NCBI RefSeq assembly: GCF_903893715.1
Contig: NZ_CAITNG010000153.1
Location: 21,632 to 85,631 of the forward strand
Length of the DNA: 64,000 nt
Reading direction: 5' to 3'
Origin: an uncultured Mucilaginibacter sp.
Lineage (GTDB): Bacteria > Bacteroidota > Bacteroidia > Sphingobacteriales > Sphingobacteriaceae
This document shows, piece after piece, positions 20,631-28,052 of this stretch. Position numbers and translations under genes: made by a program. How positions within the stretch are numbered: position 1 is the stretch's first letter; each line of letters begins with the position of its first letter. The notes beneath the pieces are model-generated. The model saw only the letters and a list, made by a program, of their open reading frames with translations. It had not been told where the DNA came from and made no database searches.

Positions 20631-21425
20631 ATGAAACACCGGAGAAATTTTATCGCGATAGCCTGCAGTGTATTGGTGCTTATGTCATTTACACTTTCGC
20701 CGCCGGGTAAAATAAAGGTTTATTTGATTGGTGATTCGACCATGTGTTTGTATACCGCAAAACAGTTCCCGATAAACGGCTGGGGTATGCCTTTTGCCAA
20801 TTATTTTGATGAGGGCGTAACCATTGATAACCGCGCCAAAGGTGGTCGTAGCACCCGCACATTTTTAGCAGAGAACCGATGGAAACCTATTGCCGATAGC
20901 CTGAATGCAGGGGATTATGTAATAATCCAATTTGGCCATAATGATGAGGCGAAAGAACCGCAATTTGCCGACAGGTATACGCCGTTGCCCGACTATAAGG
21001 CCAACCTAACCAAATTCATCACCGAAACACGCGCTAAAAATGCCTACCCGATATTGATAACGCCGGTAAGCCGCCGCGGTTTTGATAAGGACGGCAAAGC
21101 CAAAGAAACGCATGTTGAATATAGCAAAGCCGTATTTGAGGTTGGCGCGCAATTGAATGTGCCGGTGATCGATCTGGATAAGATGAGCCGCGACTATTAT
21201 CAGCAATTAGGTCCCGACAAGGCGAAACTGTTATTTATGGAATTAGATTCGGCAGAGCACCCCAACTATCCCTTAGGCAGGCATGACGGGACGCACTTTA
21301 ACGAATTTGGCGCGCGTAAAATGGCTGAAATTGTACTGAACGAACTGAAAGCCCAACATAACCCACTGGCCGACCATATTGTTAAAGGCGCAAACGCGCC
21401 GACCGTTAATCCGCAAGCAAAATGA
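20631..21425 (+). CDS. SGNH rhamnogalacturonan acetylesterase (CE12-like), paralogue of preceding gene
   Basis: YLIGDSTMCLYT, GRSTRTF, VIIQFGHNDE, DGTHFNEFGARKMAE. Confidence 0.93.
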   Translation: MKHRRNFIAIACSVLVLMSFTLSPPGKIKVYLIGDSTMCLYTAKQFPINGWGMPFANYFDEGVTIDNRAKGGRSTRTFLAENRWKPIADSLNAGDYVIIQFGHNDEAKEPQFADRYTPLPDYKANLTKFITETRAKNAYPILITPVSRRGFDKDGKAKETHVEYSKAVFEVGAQLNVPVIDLDKMSRDYYQQLGPDKAKLLFMELDSAEHPNYPLGRHDGTHFNEFGARKMAEIVLNELKAQHNPLADHIVKGANAPTVNPQAK

Positions 21426-22423
21426 AAAAAATAATATTCATCGGTCTGTTGATACTGACCACAGCAGGCGTAAAAGCACAGGATGCAAAATACCCCAAAG
21501 ATATAACCGTTGCGCTTGATGGCAGCGGCAACTACAAAACCATACAAGAAGCTGTAAACTCGGTGCGCGATTTTGGGCAGCGGGTAACCATTCACATTAA
21601 AAAAGGCGTTTATCACGAAAAGTTGGTCGTCCCGGCATGGAAAACGCAAATCACCCTGTTGGGCGAGGATAAGGACAATACCGTTATCACCAACAACGAC
21701 TATTCGGGCAAAGTAATACCTACCGGAAAGGACCTGTTTGGGAACCTGAAGTTCAATACTTTTACTTCCTTTACGGTATTGGTACAGGGCGACGACTTTA
21801 TCGCCAAAAATCTCACTATAGAAAATACCGCAGGCAGGGTTGGGCAGGCACTGGCTTTATATGTTGAAGGCGACCGGTGCATGTTTGAAAATTGCCGGAT
21901 ATTGGGTAACCAGGACACGTTGTATACATCGAACGAAAACAGCAGGCAGTTTTATAAAGACTGCTATATTGAAGGTACCACCGACTTTATTTTTGGCGAG
22001 GCGACCTGTGTTTTTCAAAGCTGCACCATCCGTAACCTGATGGCGTCGTTCACCACCGCGGCATCAACCACCCAAAGGCAAAAATTTGGCTATGTACTGT
22101 TTGATTGCAAAATCATAGCCGATACTTCGGTGCATAAAGCCTTTTTGGGCAGGCCATGGCGTTCGTATGCAAAAACGGTTTATATCCGTTGCGAGCTGGG
22201 CGCGCAAATCATTCCGGAAGGCTGGAATTTGTGGAAAGGCGATGCCATGTTCCCTGATAAAGACAAAACAGCTTATTACGCCGAATACAAAAGTACCGGA
22301 CCCGGTGCTGCCCCCGAAAAGCGTGCGCCATGGAGCCATCAGTTGACGGAAAAGGAAGTTAAGGAGTACACGCTTACCAATATTTTAGGTGGGAAAGATG
22401 GGTGGGACCCATTAGAGAAATAG
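21422..22423 (+). CDS. Pectinesterase (CE8)
   Basis: YKTIQEAVNSV, GQALALYVEGDRCMFENCRILGNQDTLY, GTTDFIFGEATCVF, LGRPWRSYAKTVY. Confidence 0.95.
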   Translation: MKKIIFIGLLILTTAGVKAQDAKYPKDITVALDGSGNYKTIQEAVNSVRDFGQRVTIHIKKGVYHEKLVVPAWKTQITLLGEDKDNTVITNNDYSGKVIPTGKDLFGNLKFNTFTSFTVLVQGDDFIAKNLTIENTAGRVGQALALYVEGDRCMFENCRILGNQDTLYTSNENSRQFYKDCYIEGTTDFIFGEATCVFQSCTIRNLMASFTTAASTTQRQKFGYVLFDCKIIADTSVHKAFLGRPWRSYAKTVYIRCELGAQIIPEGWNLWKGDAMFPDKDKTAYYAEYKSTGPGAAPEKRAPWSHQLTEKEVKEYTLTNILGGKDGWDPLEK

Positions 22424-22437
22424 ATTTCGCAACATAT

Positions 22438-22451
22438 TGCAACCGTTTGCA
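22438..22451. promoter_or_regulatory. Candidate LacI-family operator upstream of GH43
   Basis: TGCAACCGTTTGCA fits the classical LacI/GalR-type pattern TGNAANCGNTNNCA at every fixed position. Confidence 0.5.
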
Positions 22452-22503
22452 TTTTGTTTTTTACTATTGTATTAGAAAAACATATCAATAGCTTAGATAA
22501 TTT

Positions 22504-24153
22504 ATGAAGACGTGTTTTGCAGTGGCATTCGTATTTCTTACCACATCGGCCATAGCCCAGCACAAGTCAATTAGGGCAGTAGCAACAGCACCAAAATATG
22601 TATCGAAAGTTTGGGTAGCCGACCAGGGTAACGGCACTTATAAAAACCCGATTTTGGATGCCGATTACAGCGACCCTGATGCGATTAGGGTTGGCGATGA
22701 TTTTTATCTCGTTTCTTCGAGCTTTGAGGATATGCCGGGTTTACCCATTCTTCATTCAAAAGACCTGGTGAACTGGAGCATAATAGGCCACGCCCTGATG
22801 CGCCAACCACCTTACGAACATTTTGGTCGGGTACAGCACGGCAACGGGGTTTGGGCGCCGAGCATTCGCTACCATAAAGGCGAGTTTTATATTTACTATC
22901 CAGACCCGGATTATGGTATCTATGTGTTAAAAGCCAAAAACCCTGCCGGGCCATGGAGCGAGCCGATTTTGGTTCGGGGCGGCGCTGGTTTGATAGACCC
23001 CTGTCCGCTTTGGGACGATGACGGGCAGCTGTACCTGGTGCATGCATGGGCGGGCAGCAGGGCAGGCATCAAAAGCATTATCACGGTAAACAAGATGAAC
23101 GCCGAAGGGACCAAAGTTATGGACGAGGGTGTGCTGGTGTTTGACGGACACGAAACCGACCCTACCATTGAAGGCCCTAAATTTTACAAGCGCCATGGTT
23201 ACTACTACATTTTTGCCCCGGGCGGCGGCGTGCCAACAGGCTGGCAGGTAGTACTGCGATCAAAAAATGTGTACGGGCCTTATGAGCGGAGGATAGTAAT
23301 GGACCAGGGCAGCACAACAACCAATGGCCCGCACCAGGGCGCCTGGGTGGATACCCAAACGGGCGAGGATTGGTTTATCCACTTTCAGGATAAGGGGCCC
23401 TACGGGCGGGTTACGCATCTGGAGCCGATGAAATGGGTGAACGATTGGCCGGTTATCGGGCTTGACCCTAAGCATACCGGTAAAGGCGAGCCGGTGTTGG
23501 TTTACAAAAAACCCAATGTGGGCAAAGTTTACCCAATTGAAACACCTGCCGAAAGCGATGAGTTTAACGATGTGAAGTTGGGGCTGCAATGGCAATGGAT
23601 GGCCAACCCAAAATCGACATGGGCGGCTACGACCAACGCCGGGGTTCTTACTTTATTTTCCTACATGCCTGATAGCACCAAGAACTTGTGGGAGGCGCCC
23701 AACCTGCTGCTACAAAAAACGCCGGCCGATGAGTTTACAGCGACCACCAAATTGACTTTCCATCCTAACACCAAACTGGACGAACGTACCGGTTTAGTGA
23801 TGATGGGCTTTAGCTACGCGGGATTGGTACTCCACTCGAAAAAGGATGGTTTGTATCTGGAGTATATTCATTGTAAGGACGCGCTAAAAGGAAACGCGGA
23901 GCAACAAGAAACGATTATGAAAGCAGCCAGCCCGACGATATATTTAAGAATGAAGGTTATGGCCGGCGCTAAATGCAAATTTAGTTACAGTTTGGATGGG
24001 AATACGTTTACGGATGCCGGTACAGAATTTCAGGCTGAAGTTGGGCGATGGATAGGTGCGAAGATGGGCATATTTTGTTCGCGTACTACGCAGACGAATG
24101 ACTCGGGTTATGCGGATTTTGATTGGTTTAGGGTGAGCCCCATCACCCCCTGA
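22504..24153 (+). CDS. Glycoside hydrolase family 43 protein (with C-terminal concanavalin-like region)
   Basis: NPILDADYSDPDAIRVGDDFYLVSSSFEDMPGLPILHSKDLVNW; VWAPSIRYHKGEFYIYYPDPDYGIYV. Confidence 0.94.
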   Translation: MKTCFAVAFVFLTTSAIAQHKSIRAVATAPKYVSKVWVADQGNGTYKNPILDADYSDPDAIRVGDDFYLVSSSFEDMPGLPILHSKDLVNWSIIGHALMRQPPYEHFGRVQHGNGVWAPSIRYHKGEFYIYYPDPDYGIYVLKAKNPAGPWSEPILVRGGAGLIDPCPLWDDDGQLYLVHAWAGSRAGIKSIITVNKMNAEGTKVMDEGVLVFDGHETDPTIEGPKFYKRHGYYYIFAPGGGVPTGWQVVLRSKNVYGPYERRIVMDQGSTTTNGPHQGAWVDTQTGEDWFIHFQDKGPYGRVTHLEPMKWVNDWPVIGLDPKHTGKGEPVLVYKKPNVGKVYPIETPAESDEFNDVKLGLQWQWMANPKSTWAATTNAGVLTLFSYMPDSTKNLWEAPNLLLQKTPADEFTATTKLTFHPNTKLDERTGLVMMGFSYAGLVLHSKKDGLYLEYIHCKDALKGNAEQQETIMKAASPTIYLRMKVMAGAKCKFSYSLDGNTFTDAGTEFQAEVGRWIGAKMGIFCSRTTQTNDSGYADFDWFRVSPITP

Positions 24154-24163
24154 TGGGGGTGAT

Positions 24164-24233
24164 ATATTGAATATTGAATATTGAATATTGAATATTGAAT
24201 ATTGAATAATGAATGCTGAATGTCGAACATCGA
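24164..24233. repeat. Heptamer tandem repeat: six perfect ATATTGA units followed by degenerate 7-bp units
   Basis: ATATTGA x6 (24164-24205), then ATAATGA, ATGCTGA, ATGTCGA, ACATCGA in phase. Confidence 0.9.
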
Positions 24234-24287
24234 AGTATTTCAGTATTCGATGTTCGTTATTGCGTGTTCGATATTGAATTAGGGTGT

Positions 24288-25217
24288 ATGAAAAGGATAG
24301 TTAGTTTAATAGTATTTGTACTTGTCAGCTTTTCGATAAGCTACGCGCAGGAATTTATCCCCTTATGGGAAAAAGGCAAAATACCCAACTCGAAGGGGAT
24401 GCACCTGACGGACAGTATTGCCAATGAGCGTATTTACCGTGTGGCTACGCCGGGTATGTACGTGTTTTTACCGGGCAAACAAGAGAACAAAGGCGCGGCT
24501 GTTGTGATATGCCCGGGTGGCGGGTACGAGCGTTTGGCTTATGTGATCAGCGGTTTGCAACTGGCCAAATGGTTTAACACGATGGGTATTTCGGCTTTTG
24601 TGCTCAATTACCGCCTGCCAAATTATGCCGACCTGAAACAACGCGAGATAGGCCCCCTGCAGGATGCCCAGCGCGCTATTCGTGTTATACGTGCCAACGC
24701 CGCGCAATGGGGTATCGACCCAAATAAAATTGGCGTAATGGGTTCGTCATCGGGGGGGCACCTGGCTACTACCCTGGGAACGCACCCCGAAGATGTGTCG
24801 GCAGTGAAGGATAGTTTGGATAAATTCGCCTTCAACCCCAATTTTATGATATTGGTTTCGCCGGTAGTTACGATGGACCAGAAGTACGCCCATAAAGGCA
24901 GCGTTAAGAATTTATTGGGCGAGCATCCAACCAATCAGCAAATAGCCGAATACTCGAACGAATTACAGGTTACGGCCAAAACCCCGCCCACATTTATTGT
25001 AGATGCGGAAAATGATAAAACCGTCAACCCGATGAACAGCCTGCTGTTTTATCAGGCCCTGCTCAACAATAGTGTGCCCGTAAGTTTCCACGTTTTCCCG
25101 CAAGGGGCACATGCTATCGCTTTGCGGAACAACCCCGGCTCTACCGAATTATGGACGGGGCTTTGCGAAGCCTGGCTGAATGAAATGAACATTATCGCAC
25201 CCATAAAAGCAAAATAA
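24288..25217 (+). CDS. Alpha/beta hydrolase (acetylxylan-esterase-like)
   Basis: VVICPGGGYERLAY, GVMGSSSGGHLATT; start chosen at MKRIVSLIVFVL signal peptide because the upstream ORF extension lies in the repeat. Confidence 0.9.
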   Translation: MKRIVSLIVFVLVSFSISYAQEFIPLWEKGKIPNSKGMHLTDSIANERIYRVATPGMYVFLPGKQENKGAAVVICPGGGYERLAYVISGLQLAKWFNTMGISAFVLNYRLPNYADLKQREIGPLQDAQRAIRVIRANAAQWGIDPNKIGVMGSSSGGHLATTLGTHPEDVSAVKDSLDKFAFNPNFMILVSPVVTMDQKYAHKGSVKNLLGEHPTNQQIAEYSNELQVTAKTPPTFIVDAENDKTVNPMNSLLFYQALLNNSVPVSFHVFPQGAHAIALRNNPGSTELWTGLCEAWLNEMNIIAPIKAK

Positions 25218-25218
25218 T

Positions 25219-26196
25219 ATGAAAGCGGTTTGGATGGTATTGGGCTTATTAAGTTTATCGGTGTTTAAAACGTCGGCGCAAACGCTCGAGGCTGGCCCGC
25301 GCGATACATCGTTCACTACCTACAGCGCCTATAAGAGCGCTTTGAAAAAATACCCGAATATTACGATTGCTAACCCACCTGTACCGGCCACTATCACATC
25401 AACAATAAATTTGGTGTATTGCACCGTCAACAACCGTCAATTGCATTTGGATATTTTTTATCCTGCCACAAATAAGGCGCTTTTACCCGGGGTATTGATT
25501 ATCCATGGCGGGGGCTGGCGCTCGGGCGACAGGTCGCAGCATGTGCCGTTGGCGCAGCAGTTAGCGGCTAAAGGATACGTTACTATTACTGCTGAATATC
25601 GGTTAAGTACAGAAGCCCTTTACCCGGCTGCCGTGAACGACCTGAAGACCGCGTTAAAATGGATGCGTGCCAATGCCAAAGTTTACCATATCGACCCGGA
25701 TAAAATTGCCGTTTGGGGATTTTCGGCAGGCGGGCAGCTGGCCACTTTGATAGGGACCACCGCCGGCGACAAGACCTTCGCTGGTGATGGTTGTTATGAT
25801 ACATATAGCGACAAAGTGCAGGCTATTGTTGATGCGGATGGAACGCTGGCTTTTATTCATCCTGAATCGGGCGAGGGGGACGACAGTAAACATAAATCGG
25901 CCGGTACACTTTGGTTCGGCGCATCCAAAACCGAGCGGCCCGACCTTTGGAATGAGGCAGGTGCTTTGAATCACGTAAGTAAAACCACGCCGCCGGTAGC
26001 ATTCATTAACAGTTCGGTAGACCGGATGCACGCGGGCAGAAGGGACTTTATCCGGAAACTCGACTCTTTACACATTTACAGCGAGGTGCATACCTTTCCC
26101 GATACCCCGCATCCATTCCTGTTGTTTAACCCCTGGTTTGAGCCGGTGTTGAATTATACCACTGCTTTTTTGGATAAAATATTTAAAAAGCAGTAA
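25219..26196 (+). CDS. Alpha/beta hydrolase (BD-FAE-like)
   Basis: PGVLIIHGGGWRSGDRSQHVPLAQQLA, AVWGFSAGGQLATLIG. Confidence 0.9.
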   Translation: MKAVWMVLGLLSLSVFKTSAQTLEAGPRDTSFTTYSAYKSALKKYPNITIANPPVPATITSTINLVYCTVNNRQLHLDIFYPATNKALLPGVLIIHGGGWRSGDRSQHVPLAQQLAAKGYVTITAEYRLSTEALYPAAVNDLKTALKWMRANAKVYHIDPDKIAVWGFSAGGQLATLIGTTAGDKTFAGDGCYDTYSDKVQAIVDADGTLAFIHPESGEGDDSKHKSAGTLWFGASKTERPDLWNEAGALNHVSKTTPPVAFINSSVDRMHAGRRDFIRKLDSLHIYSEVHTFPDTPHPFLLFNPWFEPVLNYTTAFLDKIFKKQ

Positions 26197-26211
26197 AAAC
26201 CAATTCCCGAT

Positions 26212-26237
26212 AACGATTGCGCAAATAAATTCGACAG
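26212..26237. promoter_or_regulatory. Candidate LacI-family operator upstream of kduD
   Basis: AACGATTGCGCAAATAAATTCGACAG, 23/26 identical to 10494-10519. Confidence 0.5.
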
Positions 26238-26329
26238 TCATGACAATTGTAAAGCAAAAACTCCTTAAAATTGCTTTATAAACTTATTATCCCCTAAAAT
26301 CACCTACATCTGAAAAAAACATATACTCA

Positions 26330-27100
26330 ATGCAAGTTCAAAAAATGTTCGACCTGAGCGGTAAGACCGCGTTAATAACGGGCTGCAACCGTGGTATAGG
26401 CATGGCCATGACTTTAGCTTTGGCCGCCGCCGGCGCTGATATTATTGGCGTTTCGGCAAACCTGGCACCGAGCGGCAGCGATGTTGAGAAAGAAGTAACC
26501 GCTTTAGGCCGGAAATTTAAAGCATACCAATGCGATTTTGGCAACCGCATTTCGCTGGAAGCATTCGCAAAACTGGTATTGGCTGAGAATGCCAACATCG
26601 ACATCCTGGTAAACAACGCGGGTACCATTATGCGTAAACCCGCTGCCGAACACCCGAACGATTACTGGGATACGGTGATCAATATCAACCTGGACGCGCC
26701 TTTCATCCTGACAAGGGAAATAGGCAGAAGAATGCTTGAACAAGGGCATGGGAAAGTGATATTCACCGCATCATTGTTGACCTTTCAAGGGGGTATCAAT
26801 GTGCCGGGTTATGCGGCAAGCAAAGGCGCTATCGGCAGTTTAACTAAAGCATTTGCCAACGAGTGGACCAGCAAAGGTGTGAACGTGAATGCTATTGCGC
26901 CGGGCTATATCTCGACAGATAATACAGAGGCATTAAGAGCTGACCCGGACAGGAGCAAATCGATATTAGACAGGATACCTGCAGGCCGTTGGGGCGAAGC
27001 AAGCGATTTGGGTGGCGCAACGGTGTTTTTAGCATCATCGGCATCTGATTATGTGAGCGGGGTTATTTTACCTGTTGACGGCGGATGGATGGGACGGTAA
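26330..27100 (+). CDS. kduD: 2-dehydro-3-deoxy-D-gluconate 5-dehydrogenase (SDR family)
   Basis: LSGKTALITGCNRGIGMAMTLALAAAGADI; NNAGTIMRKPAAEH; adjacent to kduI. Confidence 0.93.
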   Translation: MQVQKMFDLSGKTALITGCNRGIGMAMTLALAAAGADIIGVSANLAPSGSDVEKEVTALGRKFKAYQCDFGNRISLEAFAKLVLAENANIDILVNNAGTIMRKPAAEHPNDYWDTVININLDAPFILTREIGRRMLEQGHGKVIFTASLLTFQGGINVPGYAASKGAIGSLTKAFANEWTSKGVNVNAIAPGYISTDNTEALRADPDRSKSILDRIPAGRWGEASDLGGATVFLASSASDYVSGVILPVDGGWMGR

Positions 27101-27113
27101 TGTGCAAATGCGG

Positions 27114-27134
27114 AAATGTGCGGATGTGCAAATG
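27114..27134 (+). repeat. Dispersed repeat copy A (AAATGTGCGGATGTGCAAATG)
   Basis: Core of 20 bp identical to the reverse complement of 53236-53255. Confidence 0.85.
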
Positions 27135-27220
27135 AGTTAATGATGCAATTACAATTCGGTGTAATCAAATCACATCGGTGAAATCAAAATAATAAAATCA
27201 GTGTAATCACAACAAAAATA

Positions 27221-28051
27221 ATGGAACAGAGATATCATAACAGTCCGAAAGAAGTAAGTACCATGACCACTGCCGAAATGCGTGGCAGTTTTTTGGTTGA
27301 TGGCTTGATGCAGCCGGGCGAACTTAAATTTGTGTACAGCCACTACGACAGGGTTATTGTTGGAAGCGCGGTACCAACCGATAAAGCGATTGTTTTGGGA
27401 AATTACCCTAACCTGCGTGCCGAGTACTTTTTGGAACGCCGGGAGTTGGGTGCAATAAATATCGGCGGACCGGGTGAGGTGGTTGTTGATGGCCAAACCT
27501 TCGCGGTTAACAAACTGGATTGTGTTTACGCGGGCAAAGAAAGCAAAAGCGTGGAGTTTAAAAGTAAGGACGCGAAAAACCCGGCGATGTACTATTTATT
27601 GTCGTACCCGGCGCATATGGTGTACCCTACGCGTTTGCTGAAAAAGGAGGAAGCCATGCCGGTAAGTATCGGCTCGGCAGAAACATCGAACGCGAGGACA
27701 ATTTACAAGTACATTCATCTGGAAGGTATACGCAGTTGCCAGCTGGTAATGGGGCTGACCGTTCTGGATAAAGGCAGCGTTTGGAACACTATGCCATCGC
27801 ACGTGCACGACCGCCGTATGGAAATGTATTTTTACTTTGATGTACAACCCGGCCAGGTGGTGATGCACCTGATGGGCCAGCCGCAGGAAACACGCCATTT
27901 GGTAATGCAAAACAACGAGGCGGTGATATCGCCGCCATGGTCGATACACTCGGGTTGCGGAACGGCCAACTACGCCTTTATTTGGGGTATGGGCGGCGAG
28001 AACCAGGTGTATAGCGATATGGACCCTGTGGCTATTAACGAATTAAGATAA
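27221..28051 (+). CDS. kduI: 5-dehydro-4-deoxy-D-glucuronate isomerase
   Basis: GSFLVDGLMQPGELKFVYSHYDRVIVG; NTMPSHVHDRRMEMYFYFD. Confidence 0.95.
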   Translation: MEQRYHNSPKEVSTMTTAEMRGSFLVDGLMQPGELKFVYSHYDRVIVGSAVPTDKAIVLGNYPNLRAEYFLERRELGAINIGGPGEVVVDGQTFAVNKLDCVYAGKESKSVEFKSKDAKNPAMYYLLSYPAHMVYPTRLLKKEEAMPVSIGSAETSNARTIYKYIHLEGIRSCQLVMGLTVLDKGSVWNTMPSHVHDRRMEMYFYFDVQPGQVVMHLMGQPQETRHLVMQNNEAVISPPWSIHSGCGTANYAFIWGMGGENQVYSDMDPVAINELR

Positions 28052-28052
28052 G

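Noticed and set aside
24164-24205. Possible CRISPR-like array
   Set aside because: The repeat unit is only 7 bp with no spacers; it is a simple tandem repeat. No direct-repeat/spacer structure or cas gene was seen anywhere.
24213-24287. N-terminal extension MLNVEHRSISVFDVRYCVFDIELGC of the esterase ORF
   Set aside because: It is encoded by the heptamer repeat/hairpin; the signal peptide beginning MKRIVSLIV at 24288 is the more credible start.
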